DNA from: Burkholderia pyrrocinia
GTDB lineage: Bacteria > Pseudomonadota > Gammaproteobacteria > Burkholderiales > Burkholderiaceae
NCBI RefSeq assembly: GCF_018417535.1
Contig: NZ_CP070977.1
Location: forward strand, 868,001 to 932,000
Direction of reading: 5' to 3'
DNA length: 64,000 bases
The notes under the pieces are model-generated. The model was not told the DNA's origin. It was given only the letters and a program-made list of their open reading frames with translations, and searched no databases. Below, piece by piece: positions 42,545-51,636 of the stretch. Every line of letters begins with the position of its first letter. Within the stretch, counting starts at the first letter, position 1. The position numbers were made by a program, and so were the translations under genes.

Positions 42545-43264
42545 ATGTTCAAGAATCGTATCAAACGGAGCGCGATGGCAGTGGCAATTGCGTGCTCGAT
42601 TGGGCTCGCGGCCGTGCCGCAGACGTTCGCGCAAGGCATCCCGGTGTTCGACGCGGCGTCTGTCGCGCAAATGCTGCTCACTGTTCAGAACCTGCAACAG
42701 CAGGTTCAACAAGCGATCGCGCAGTACAACGCGCTCACGGGCATGCGCGGCTTCGCCCTCATTGGCAGCCTGCTCAATAACCCGGTGATCGCGCAGTCGC
42801 TGCCGTCCGGCTGGCAGAACATCTATACGGCCATCCAGAATGGCGGTTACTCAGGTCTGACAGGGGCTGCGCAGGCGCTGCGGGCGGCGAGCCAGATCTA
42901 CAACTGCGAGAACCAGTCGGGTGTCGATCAGCAGATTTGCCAGCGCGCGCTGAACAAGCCGTTCCAAGACAAGGCGCTGGCATTGCAGGCATACCAGACC
43001 GAACTGAGCGAGCTAACCGAGATCCAGAATCTCGTTCAGCAGATCCAGCAAACGCAGGATCCGAAGGGTATCGCGGAGCTTCAGGCGCGCATTCAGGGCG
43101 AACAGGCAGCGGTGCAACAGGAAACGACCAAGCTGCAACTGTTCCGAATGATGGCCGACACCGAAGACAAGCTGATCGCCGAGCAGCAGCACGAGCTGGA
43201 CCTGAAGCGCGCGTCGAGCACGCAGCGTGCCCAGGACCGCCTGCAGTCGGTGACCTTCAACTGA
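42545..43264 (+). CDS. virB5: VirB5 minor pilin
   Basis: 239 aa, ATG 42545 after GGAGGTAAG. Signal peptide ending at PQTFAQG. The mature part is helical and Gln-rich (NLQQQVQQAIAQYNALTGMRG), as in VirB5/TraC tip pilins. The gene follows virB6 rather than preceding it, an order change relative to Agrobacterium that is seen in related elements. Confidence 0.88.
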   Translation: MFKNRIKRSAMAVAIACSIGLAAVPQTFAQGIPVFDAASVAQMLLTVQNLQQQVQQAIAQYNALTGMRGFALIGSLLNNPVIAQSLPSGWQNIYTAIQNGGYSGLTGAAQALRAASQIYNCENQSGVDQQICQRALNKPFQDKALALQAYQTELSELTEIQNLVQQIQQTQDPKGIAELQARIQGEQAAVQQETTKLQLFRMMADTEDKLIAEQQHELDLKRASSTQRAQDRLQSVTFN

Positions 43265-43275
43265 CAGAGGCAGTG

Positions 43276-43422
43276 ATGAAGGGATTTATTTCAACTTCTA
43301 TTTTCGTAGTCCTTATTGCAGCGTTGCTGCCTGGCTGTAGCAGCACGCCGAAGCCGCCGCCGCTGCCGGATGGACACCATCGCGTGCCGGTCAACGCGAC
43401 GCAAACCGGAGGTCAGTCGTGA
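43276..43422 (+). CDS. virB7: VirB7 lipoprotein
   Basis: 48 aa, with signal peptide and lipobox LLPGC (IFVVLIAALLPGCSSTPKPP). A Pro-rich short mature part ends at the ATG overlap with virB8. Size, lipobox and position between virB5 and virB8 fit VirB7, the outer-membrane partner of VirB9. Confidence 0.8.
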   Translation: MKGFISTSIFVVLIAALLPGCSSTPKPPPLPDGHHRVPVNATQTGGQS

Positions 43423-44246
43423 GCGTATTCAAAAACAAGCCATCGGCGCTCGACTGGGAGGCGTCGGCCGTCCAGATGCGCGACCAGTCGGAACGGCGCG
43501 CATGGCGAGTCGCGGTGGGCGCATGTGCAGTCGCGATCGCTTGTGCGGCCGCTTTGGCTGTCATGACGCCGTTTTACCGCAACGTGCCGATCCCGATCGA
43601 GGTCGACAAGCTCACGGGCGATGCCCAGGTGCTCGACGTGCTGGATGCCCAGCACGTGCCGGTTGCCCAGGTCATCGACAAGCATTGGTTGACGACGTAT
43701 GTCCAGATGCGCGAACGGTACTACTGGCCATTCTTGCAGATGGACTACGACGCGGTGCGCGCGATGAGCGACGGCCAGGCGCTGAAGGATTACGACGCGA
43801 TTTACACCGGCCCAAACTCGCTCGATCAGCAGCTCGGCGCCGACGTGCAGCGGCGCATCAAGATCCTGGCGACGACGCTGCCGCCGGGCGAGCCGGGCCG
43901 CGCGGTGGTGCGGTTCATGCGCACGACGACCGATCATGGCGAAACGGGGCAACCGACGTGTTTCGTGGCGACGATCGCATACAGGTATCAGCCGAAGATC
44001 CTTCGCTCAGAGAAGGATGCGACGACGAACCCGCTCGGATTCAAGGTGACGGCGTACAGCCGCGACGCCGACTATGGCTTCTGCGGTGACGGTCCTGCAC
44101 CGACACCCGCGAAATCGCCGTCGGTGGCTACCAGTCTGCCGGTTGCATCGTCGGTACCGGCCGTGACTGGCGCCGCGGGCGCATCGGTTCGGATCGAGTC
44201 GCCGGCGGCATCGGTTGTCTCGGCTCAGAAGGGGGCACGGCCATGA
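43419..44246 (+). CDS. virB8: VirB8 inner-membrane assembly factor
   Basis: 275 aa, GTG start overlapping virB7. A short cytoplasmic N terminus (LDWEASAVQMRDQSERRAWR), one membrane segment at residues about 28-50, then the NTF2-like periplasmic domain (YYWPFLQMDYDAVRAMS to YRYQP). An Ala/Pro/Ser-rich C-terminal extension of about 55 residues is longer than usual. Confidence 0.92.
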   Translation: MSVFKNKPSALDWEASAVQMRDQSERRAWRVAVGACAVAIACAAALAVMTPFYRNVPIPIEVDKLTGDAQVLDVLDAQHVPVAQVIDKHWLTTYVQMRERYYWPFLQMDYDAVRAMSDGQALKDYDAIYTGPNSLDQQLGADVQRRIKILATTLPPGEPGRAVVRFMRTTTDHGETGQPTCFVATIAYRYQPKILRSEKDATTNPLGFKVTAYSRDADYGFCGDGPAPTPAKSPSVATSLPVASSVPAVTGAAGASVRIESPAASVVSAQKGARP

Positions 44247-45148
44247 TGCGCGCACGGATTGTTCATGAATGGGCGCTGGCAGTTGCAGTGGCAGTCGCAG
44301 CACTTGCGAGTGCGCATGTGCTCGCAGCGCAGGTGCCGGGTTACCAGGGCGACAGTCGGGTGCGGCAGGTGCGCTATGACTCGGCAGAAGTCGTGCGGGT
44401 CTATACGCAGCGCGGGATCGGCACGCAAATCGTGCTGGGCCGTGCCGAGAAGATCGTGATGGCAGCGATGGGCGATAACGCCGATGCGGCGAGCTGCACG
44501 CAAACCGCGCAAAACGGTGGCGGTCAGCAGGTGGCCGTTGCTGACTGGCGAATTGCGGCGTGCAAGGGCGACTCGGTGATTTTTCTGAAACCGGGCCTGC
44601 ACGCCCACGATACGAACCTGATCGTCCACACGGATCGCCGCGACTACTCATTCGATCTCGTCGTGCTGCCGCTGAAGTCGAAATTCGGCAACAGCGACGT
44701 GATGTATCGCGTGACGTTCTCGTACCCGGACGACGCCGCAGCGGCAGCTTCTGCCGCGGGCGCGGTGCGTCTCATCGCGCAGCGGGAGGCCGCAGTGCCC
44801 GCGAAGCGGAACGAAGCGTACTCGATGCAGGCGGTGCCGCATTCGGATGACATCGAGCCGTCAGCGGTGTGGGACGACGGGCGCTTCACGTACATCACGA
44901 TCCCCGACAACCGCAAGGTCCCGACGGTGTTCCGGCTCGCGGACGACGGCACCGAGCACGTGCCGGACAAGCATATGGACGGCGACACGATCGTCGTACA
45001 CGAGGTCGCGAAGCAATGGGTGCTGCGTCTGGGAGACGAAGCGATCGAGATCTGGAACAACGCGTTCGATCTGAACGGCGTGCCGCCCGTGGATGGCACG
45101 ACGGTGCCGGGCGTGGCGCGCGTATTGAAGGGTGGCGAGCATGAGTGA
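44243..45148 (+). CDS. virB9: VirB9 outer-membrane core component
   Basis: 301 aa. Signal peptide (LAVAVAVAALASAHVLAAQV), N-terminal VirB9 domain and C-terminal beta sandwich with DGRFTYITIPDNRKVPTVFR, the usual VirB9/TrbG signature. It overlaps virB8 (ATGATG) and virB10. Forms the outer ring with VirB7 and VirB10. Confidence 0.93.
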   Translation: MMRARIVHEWALAVAVAVAALASAHVLAAQVPGYQGDSRVRQVRYDSAEVVRVYTQRGIGTQIVLGRAEKIVMAAMGDNADAASCTQTAQNGGGQQVAVADWRIAACKGDSVIFLKPGLHAHDTNLIVHTDRRDYSFDLVVLPLKSKFGNSDVMYRVTFSYPDDAAAAASAAGAVRLIAQREAAVPAKRNEAYSMQAVPHSDDIEPSAVWDDGRFTYITIPDNRKVPTVFRLADDGTEHVPDKHMDGDTIVVHEVAKQWVLRLGDEAIEIWNNAFDLNGVPPVDGTTVPGVARVLKGGEHE

Positions 45149-46523
45149 CGAAATCCATCGCCTCCCGCCGGAGGCAGGCAGTAACGCGCTACACGACGAG
45201 CCTGTTCAGGAAACGCCATCTCACGAAAGCGAAATCGGGCGCGGGGAAGCGGCGCATGCGGATCTCTACGATTCGCCGCCGTCGCCGCAGGTCGAGACGA
45301 CGCATGCCGCGGCCCCGGCGAGCGGCCACGAATCGCCGTCGGCCGAGGCGAAGTTTGCACCGACTCACCCGGACCATCCGACATCGCCGGATCAGCCGGA
45401 CGGATTTCCGGATCTGGCGCGCCCGAGGTCTTCAGGCGCTGGCGCTGGATGGCGTCGTAGCCTGATGTGGTTGGGTTTTGCGGTGGTTGTGATAGGTGGC
45501 GCAGTGTGGTCGGTGCACCGGGTGATCACGCAGCACCAGGCCGACGTCAAGCACGAGCGCGACGTGACCGCCAACGCGTCGAATGGTGGCCGCTCGTTCG
45601 ACCCGACGCCCCCGGCAACGCCGACTGGCGCGTCGGCGCCGGTCGGCACGGCGACCGGGGCTGTGCCGGTACCGCCGGTGACGCAGGGCCAGACGGGGGG
45701 GCAGGTTGTCGCGTCGCAACCGGGGACGGCTGCGGCACCGGTGCAGATGGCGGCACCGCACGAGACGGCAAGCTGGTACGACGCTGGGCTGATGATCGGC
45801 GCAGGCAGTTCGACGCTTGAAACGCCGAGCGCATCCCAGAGCCAGGGCTTGTCGACGACGGCTTCGTCAAGCACGAGCGTGCAGGGTGGCCTTGCCGCGG
45901 CCTTGACGGCGACGCCGCTTCACGCGGTACAGGCAACGACGTTCGCGAACCGCGACCTGTTGCTGTCGGCTGGCGCCAAGATTCCGTGCGGTGGCGATAC
46001 GGCGTTCGATTCGACGTTCGCGGGCGTCAGCACGTGCACGGTCAGCTCCGACGTGTATTCGGACACGGGCCATGTGCTGTTGATCGAGCGCGGCTCGACG
46101 GTCAACACGGAGTTCCGGTCGCTGCCGGCGCAGGGGCAGCGACGGGTGTTCATCCTGTCCGCGCGCATCAAGACGCCGCACGGTGTGGTGGTGCAGATCG
46201 ACTCTCCGGCGGCTGACGCACTGGGCCGGATGGGCATCGACGGCGATGTGAACAACCACTGGGGCGAGCGGATCGGTGCTGCTCTCCTGTTGGCGCTGGT
46301 TCAGGACTCGATTGGCTATCTGGCGTCGCGTAGCAGTAGTGGATCGAGCGGGACGGTGGTGTTCCAGAACACGCAGCAGACCGGCAACGACATGGCAGGC
46401 AAGGTGCTGAACAGCACGATCAACCTGCCGCCGACGATCTCGAAGAACCAGGGGGCCGATTTCCTGATCGTGCTGGCGCGCGATCTGGACTTCAGCAGCG
46501 TGTACCAGCTGGAGGCGAAATGA
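45141..46523 (+). CDS. virB10: VirB10 envelope-spanning core component
   Basis: 460 aa from ATG 45141. A Pro-rich cytoplasmic N terminus, one membrane segment (about residues 106-126, LMWLGFAVVVIGGAVWSVHR), a Pro-rich linker and the C-terminal TrbI/VirB10 barrel (PCGGDTAFDSTFAGVSTC, then GRMGIDGDVNNHWGERIGAA). Senses ATP energy and gates the outer channel. Confidence 0.94.
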   Translation: MSDEIHRLPPEAGSNALHDEPVQETPSHESEIGRGEAAHADLYDSPPSPQVETTHAAAPASGHESPSAEAKFAPTHPDHPTSPDQPDGFPDLARPRSSGAGAGWRRSLMWLGFAVVVIGGAVWSVHRVITQHQADVKHERDVTANASNGGRSFDPTPPATPTGASAPVGTATGAVPVPPVTQGQTGGQVVASQPGTAAAPVQMAAPHETASWYDAGLMIGAGSSTLETPSASQSQGLSTTASSSTSVQGGLAAALTATPLHAVQATTFANRDLLLSAGAKIPCGGDTAFDSTFAGVSTCTVSSDVYSDTGHVLLIERGSTVNTEFRSLPAQGQRRVFILSARIKTPHGVVVQIDSPAADALGRMGIDGDVNNHWGERIGAALLLALVQDSIGYLASRSSSGSSGTVVFQNTQQTGNDMAGKVLNSTINLPPTISKNQGADFLIVLARDLDFSSVYQLEAK

Positions 46524-47632
46524 ACGCGCCGATGCCGCCTGTGAAGTTCGACGACGTCGACGAGCGCCTGCCGGCGGATGCCGCGCTACGCGTGCTGATG
46601 CCGGAAATCGCGCAGTTGCTGGCGATGGACGGCATCACGGAGCTGGTGATCAACGATGCGGGACGGGCACTGACGGAGACGGAGACGGGTTGGCTGGTGC
46701 ATGAGGTGCGGGAACTGACGCACGAACGGCTCGAGGCGATCGCAGTCGCGGTGGCGACGTTCACGAGTCAGGGGATCTCGGCGCACCGGCCGATCCTGTC
46801 GGCGCTCTTGCCCGATGACGAGCGGATCCAGATCGTGGTGCCGCCGGCGGTGCCGGCGCGCAGGATTTCTTTCACGATCCGCAAGCCTACCTCGTCGATT
46901 ATCGAACTACCGGTGTACGAGGCGCGCGGTGTGTTCGAGGGCACGGTATGGCGGCGTCCCGCAGGCCTCGACCGAGTATGGAACGCACTGAGCCCGGTTG
47001 ATCGCGAACTGGTCGAATTGCTCGAGGCGAAGCGATTCGTTGAGTTTTTCATACAAGCCGTGCGCGAGCGCAAGAACATCGTGCCGGTCGGAGACACGGG
47101 CTCAGGCAAGACGACCTTTACGAAGTCGCTGTCGCTGCACATTGGCACGACGGAGCGCGTGGTCACGATCGAGGATGTGCGCGAGCTGTTTCTGGGGCAC
47201 CTGCAGAACGTGGTGAATCTGCTGTACAGCAAGGGCGGACAAGGCCAGGCGAAGGTGACCCCGGCGGACCTCATTGCATGCTCGATGCGCATGAAGCCGG
47301 ATCGGGTGCTGCTCGCCGAGCTGCGGGGAGCAGAGGCGTTCGATTTCCTGAAGCTGATGACGACGGGCCACGAAGGCTCGCTTTGCACATATCACGCGCG
47401 CTCGCCGGCGGTGGCGCTCGAGCGCTTCGCGCTGATGGCAAAGGAGCACCCGGAGGCACAGAGCTACGACGATGCCGCGCTCAAGCGCTTGCTGATGCTG
47501 ACGGTGGACGTGATCGCGCATCTCGAGGCGAAGCCAGTCTATGACGAATACGGGCTCCAGACCGGCAAGAAGCGACGGATGACGGAGATCTGGTTCGATC
47601 CGGTGAAGAAACTCGAAGCGTCGTATGCGTGA
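46520..47632 (+). CDS. virB11: VirB11 secretion ATPase
   Basis: 370 aa, ATGA overlap with virB10. N-terminal domain, then the RecA-like domain: Walker A GDTGSGKT (residues 191-198, Lys197), Asp box TIEDVRELF, Walker B ALLAELRGAEAF-type segment and His box TTGHEGSLCTYHA. Hexameric traffic ATPase that switches between pilus building and transfer. Confidence 0.95.
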   Translation: MNAPMPPVKFDDVDERLPADAALRVLMPEIAQLLAMDGITELVINDAGRALTETETGWLVHEVRELTHERLEAIAVAVATFTSQGISAHRPILSALLPDDERIQIVVPPAVPARRISFTIRKPTSSIIELPVYEARGVFEGTVWRRPAGLDRVWNALSPVDRELVELLEAKRFVEFFIQAVRERKNIVPVGDTGSGKTTFTKSLSLHIGTTERVVTIEDVRELFLGHLQNVVNLLYSKGGQGQAKVTPADLIACSMRMKPDRVLLAELRGAEAFDFLKLMTTGHEGSLCTYHARSPAVALERFALMAKEHPEAQSYDDAALKRLLMLTVDVIAHLEAKPVYDEYGLQTGKKRRMTEIWFDPVKKLEASYA

Positions 47633-47635
47633 GGA

Positions 47636-47863
47636 ATGAGCGGAATGGATGAATTCGATCAGGCTTCCGAGCTGGAGGAGGCCGAGCGCGCCAGGGGGAT
47701 TGCAGCGGTGTTGGCCGCGCAGGGGGCCGGCGAATCGGCGCATGAATGTATCGGCTGTGGCGAGCCTATTCCGCAGGCGCGCCGGGAGGCGGTGATGGGG
47801 TGCCGGTATTGCGTGGTGTGCCAGAGCCGCCGTGAGCGGGTGGGCCGGCGAATGAGCCGGTAA
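47636..47863 (+). CDS. TraR/DksA-type zinc-finger protein
   Basis: 75 aa. An acidic helical N terminus (DEFDQASELEEAERARGIAA) is followed by a C4 finger CIGCGEPIPQARR...CRYCVVCQ. Such short TraR-like proteins bind RNA polymerase in the secondary channel and reprogram host transcription. It lies 3 bp after virB11, so it is made with the transfer genes. Confidence 0.85.
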   Translation: MSGMDEFDQASELEEAERARGIAAVLAAQGAGESAHECIGCGEPIPQARREAVMGCRYCVVCQSRRERVGRRMSR

Positions 47864-47870
47864 AAGAGGG

Positions 47871-47924
47871 TCCCGCATTCCGAAGACCGTGGCAGGGAAG
47901 CGGAATGCGGGACTTGACGGAGAG
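47871..47924 (+). promoter_or_regulatory. Leader hairpin of the autotransporter, copy 2 of the 18-nt-loop motif
   Basis: Perfect 12-bp stem TCCCGCATTCCG (47871-47882) / CGGAATGCGGGA (47901-47912) around the loop AAGACCGTGGCAGGGAAG (47883-47900), then GACGGAGAG (47916-47924). The loop matches the virB2 leader copy at 17 of 18 positions while the stems are unrelated, which implies selection on structure plus loop. A further hairpin GGCC-GTCC/GGAC-GGCC follows at 47925-47946. The adhesin ATG is at 47997. Confidence 0.7.
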
Positions 47925-47996
47925 GGCCAGTCCTGACGGACGGGCCAATGGCAACCCGTTTTCCGGGCGGCCTTAACGTTATGGATGGGTATTGTA

Positions 47997-50423
47997 ATGA
48001 AAACTCTGAAGGAACGCCGACGGACGGCGGTTGCGGCGGCGATTGGTGGGGTGATCGCAGTGTGGGCGGGCACTGCGAATGCGCAATTTGTCTGCATCAG
48101 CGCCAGCACTGGGCAGGCTGGCGCAACCGCCACGTATGCGACCGATGTCGCGTGTGGCACGAATGCTGTTGCAAATGGCAGCAGTACCACCGCGAATGGG
48201 GAAGCAACGGCTTTCGGTAATGGCGCAAGCGCAACCTCTTTCGGTGCAACGGCCATAGGTGATGGCGCTAGCGCATCGGCTGTCAGTGATGTCGCCATCG
48301 GCAACGGCGCAACTGCCAATTCGAAGACCTATGGGAATGGTACCAGCGCGGTTGCGATCGGCAGTGCCGTGGCTCAAGGAGCCGCATCGGTGGCGATCGG
48401 CGAGAGCGCGAATGCTAACGGCGACCATGCCGTCGTAGTCGGGAACGGGCAAGCGAATGGTACTGGCGCCGTGTCGATCGGTGGTGCATTTGCAAACGCG
48501 GCCGAGTCGACAGCATTGGGACACTTCTCGTTCGCGAACAACGCGGACGATGTCGCGCTCGGATCCTACTCGAGGACGACGGCACCGCATACGGGCACCA
48601 CCGGATTGTACGGCGTCACTGCGGCAGGTACGCCGGACAGCGTCGTGTCGGTTGGTTCTGCAAGTGGTGTCGTGTTGCAACGCCAGATTCAAAACGTTGC
48701 TCCGGGCGTGATCAGTGCGACCAGCATGGACGCGATCAATGGCAGTCAGCTGTATTCGGTTGCACAGGGGGTGAATGCGCTCGGTGCATCGACGGCTTCT
48801 GCGCTCGGCGGTGGCTCGACCTTCAACACGGCGACCGGCCAGATCAGCGCACCGTCGTACCCGGTGTACGGCACGGCCTACACGAACGTTGGCAGTGCGA
48901 TCGCTGCGCTGCAGTCGGGCAGCCCGGTGCAGTACACGGCGGCGGCCGGCAGCACCACGCCGCTCGCGGCCGGTTCGGCGCCGACCAACAGTGTCACGCT
49001 GGTCGGGGCGGGCGGTGCATCAGCCAATACGACGCCGGTGACGCTCTCGAACGTCGCGCCGGGCGTGGCGGCGACGGATGCGGTCGACGTGCAGCAGCTG
49101 AACACCGCGGTGGCGAACGCGGGTGCGCACTATTACAGCGTCAATGACGGCGGCACGCAGGGCGCGAATTACGCGAACACGGGGGCGACCGGCACCAACG
49201 CGCTCGCGGCCGGCGTTGGCGCGACGGCGGCCGGTGCGTCGGCGAGTGCGATTGGCGCGAACGCGGACGCCGTGAATGCGAACGACGTCGCGCTCGGCTC
49301 GGGATCCGTCACGGCCGCGCCGGATACGGGCACGACCGCGCTGTATGGTGAAACGGCCGCGGGCACTGCGATGTCGGTCGTTTCCATCGGCGCCGCCGGC
49401 AGCGAACGGCAGCTCACGAATGTCGCGCCGGGCGTGATCAGTGCGACGAGCACCGACGCGATCAACGGTAGCCAGCTCTGGTCGGTTGCGCAGGGCGTCA
49501 ACAGCCTTGGCGCGGGCGTCGCTTCAGCGCTAGGTGGCGGCGCTGCGTTCAACACTTCGACGGGCGTCTTCACGATGCCGTCGTACACGGTCCAAGGCAC
49601 GACGTACAGCAATGTGGGCGCGGCGCTGTCGGGCCTCGACGCGGCGGTCACGACCGCGCAGAACACCGCGAACCAGGCGCTGTCGATCGCGAACAACAGC
49701 GTGCAGTACGACCCGTCGAAGGCGGGCACAGGCAGCACCACGACCGGTACCGGGGGCGGCACCAGCGTCACGCTCAATCCGAGCGGCACCGCGGCCGGTG
49801 TTCACAACGTCGCGGCCGGTGCGCTCACGTCGACCAGCACCGATGCTGTCAATGGCAGCCAGCTCTACGCGACCAACCAGAACGTGACGAACGTGCAGAC
49901 GAGCGTCACGAACCTGACGAACGCAGTGACGAACGGCACGATCGGCATCGTACAGCAGCAGGGCGGCTCGAGCGCGCCGATCACGGTCGGCGCACAGACG
50001 GGCGGCACGCAGGTGAACGTCGCGGGCACGGCGGGCGATCGCCGGATCTCGGGCGTCGCAGCGGGTGTCGCCAACGACGACGCAGTCAATGTGAGCCAGC
50101 TGAACAACGCGGTCCAGCAGGCGACGTCGGGTGCCGTCAACCAGGCCAACGCGTACACGAACCAGCAGGTTTCGGGCCTGAGCCGCCGGCTCGATGCGCT
50201 CGGCGCCGAAGCAATGGCGGCCTCCTCGCTGATGCCGAACGCACGGGCGGAAGGCAACGTGCAGCTCGCGGCGGCAGCCGGCACGTACGGCGGCGCTACG
50301 GCGCTGGCGCTCGGCGCGAACGTGTGGCTGTCGGACCGCGTGCTCGTAAACGCGCACGTCGCGCAGTCGACGGGCTCGGGCGGGCGTTTCGGTGCGTCGG
50401 TTGGCGCGACGATCGGTTTCTAA
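47997..50423 (+). CDS. YadA-like trimeric autotransporter adhesin
   Basis: 808 aa. An extended signal peptide (residues about 1-30) precedes a head of about 14-residue YadA repeats with AIG/ALG cores (GNGASATSFGATAIGDGASA). Trimeric coiled-coil neck motifs (NVAPGVISATSMDAINGSQL twice) and a long Ala/Gly/Thr-rich stalk follow. The C-terminal 70 residues are the YadA anchor (LSRRLDALGAEAMAASSLMP to VGATIGF). Lying inside the transfer region after virB11, it is likely made for donor-recipient adhesion during mating (inference). Confidence 0.92.
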   Translation: MKTLKERRRTAVAAAIGGVIAVWAGTANAQFVCISASTGQAGATATYATDVACGTNAVANGSSTTANGEATAFGNGASATSFGATAIGDGASASAVSDVAIGNGATANSKTYGNGTSAVAIGSAVAQGAASVAIGESANANGDHAVVVGNGQANGTGAVSIGGAFANAAESTALGHFSFANNADDVALGSYSRTTAPHTGTTGLYGVTAAGTPDSVVSVGSASGVVLQRQIQNVAPGVISATSMDAINGSQLYSVAQGVNALGASTASALGGGSTFNTATGQISAPSYPVYGTAYTNVGSAIAALQSGSPVQYTAAAGSTTPLAAGSAPTNSVTLVGAGGASANTTPVTLSNVAPGVAATDAVDVQQLNTAVANAGAHYYSVNDGGTQGANYANTGATGTNALAAGVGATAAGASASAIGANADAVNANDVALGSGSVTAAPDTGTTALYGETAAGTAMSVVSIGAAGSERQLTNVAPGVISATSTDAINGSQLWSVAQGVNSLGAGVASALGGGAAFNTSTGVFTMPSYTVQGTTYSNVGAALSGLDAAVTTAQNTANQALSIANNSVQYDPSKAGTGSTTTGTGGGTSVTLNPSGTAAGVHNVAAGALTSTSTDAVNGSQLYATNQNVTNVQTSVTNLTNAVTNGTIGIVQQQGGSSAPITVGAQTGGTQVNVAGTAGDRRISGVAAGVANDDAVNVSQLNNAVQQATSGAVNQANAYTNQQVSGLSRRLDALGAEAMAASSLMPNARAEGNVQLAAAAGTYGGATALALGANVWLSDRVLVNAHVAQSTGSGGRFGASVGATIGF

Positions 50424-50493
50424 CCCACCCTCGAAATTCTGACGGGTTCGCAGGTGTGTGCCGCACGACGCGCCGGCGGGCCGGGAGACTGAC

Positions 50494-51516
50494 ATGAAAC
50501 GTACGCTCATGACGGGCGGAATGGTGGCAGCGATGACCGTGATGGTCGTGGCGTCAGCGCCGGCGTTTGCCAGCATCTCGCGAGATGCTGACGCGCTCGT
50601 GCCGGCCGCGCGGTCCGTTGCGGATCCGTACTCGCGCGGTCTGGCGCAGGGCTGGCTCGAAATTGCTGCGCGCCAGGATCGCGAGGTGCTGGTTTCGCAC
50701 ACCTACAACGACGCGGCACCGAAGGCACTGCAAAACGCGAAGCATTTCATCGACGGCAGCGTGCCGTTCGCGCAGATCTATGACACGAAGCACTGGCCTG
50801 TCGGCGACCGGCCGGATTGGACCTCTGCGCTGCGTGAAATCGAGCGCGTCGACGAACGTGCGGCGCAGTCGCCGTGCAAGGGGGAATCGGCGGGAAGGTT
50901 GGCCGCATTGACCGACGAAGCCTGGAAAGAACAGGACGAAACGCACGGCACGCGCTGGGTGCATGGCTGGACGCAGATAGAAAGCGTCCAAAAACTAGCG
51001 CAGCTGGTTGATCGCGAGCTCGACGCGTGTCGTCCGGTGCCGCCGAAGTCGGCGCCCGAACCGGTCGTGCTGTCCGCCGACGCGCTATTTGCGTTCGATA
51101 GCGCGGACCTGACGCCGGAGGGCGAGCAGGTGGTTACAGGTCTGGCGGAGCGACTGAAGCCGCTTACCCATCGCATCGTGAAGGTGACGGGCTATACCGA
51201 CCGGATGGGTGGCGATCGGTATAACGCGGCGCTGTCGTGGCGACGGGGGCAGGCGGTTGCGCAGGCGTTGATCGCGGCAGGCATCGAGGCGGGCAACGTC
51301 CAGGTATGGGGCATGGGCAGCTCCAACCCGGTGGTCGATTGCCCGGGACCGCAGTCCGATTCGGTGATCGCGTGCCTCGCGCCAAACCGTCGTGTGACGG
51401 TTCAGTCGGAGGACGAAGCGAGCGTGCCGTCGCATCTGACTCCCGCGCAGATGCAGCAGATGCAGCAACTGATGCTACGGCTGCGCGTGATGGGGGGCTA
51501 TGGCCCGTGGGACTGA
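50494..51516 (+). CDS. OmpA-like outer-membrane protein
   Basis: 340 aa from ATG 50494. Signal peptide (VMVVASAPAFAS), a helical middle region with three Cys, and a C-terminal OmpA/MotB peptidoglycan-binding domain (ALFAFDSADLTPEGEQVVTG, VKVTGYTDRMGGDRYNAALS, RRGQAVAQALIAAG). Directly after the trimeric adhesin, it may anchor the mating surface to the wall. Confidence 0.85.
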   Translation: MKRTLMTGGMVAAMTVMVVASAPAFASISRDADALVPAARSVADPYSRGLAQGWLEIAARQDREVLVSHTYNDAAPKALQNAKHFIDGSVPFAQIYDTKHWPVGDRPDWTSALREIERVDERAAQSPCKGESAGRLAALTDEAWKEQDETHGTRWVHGWTQIESVQKLAQLVDRELDACRPVPPKSAPEPVVLSADALFAFDSADLTPEGEQVVTGLAERLKPLTHRIVKVTGYTDRMGGDRYNAALSWRRGQAVAQALIAAGIEAGNVQVWGMGSSNPVVDCPGPQSDSVIACLAPNRRVTVQSEDEASVPSHLTPAQMQQMQQLMLRLRVMGGYGPWD

Positions 51517-51636
51517 AGGATCCGGTGATACGGACCACCTTGATGTGACTGGGGCGTTCGACGGCGCGATGAAGCGGGCGGGCACGGGGTCGTACGCGGT
51601 GTTTAACCAGGGAATGGAATTGAAGCGGAGGACAGG

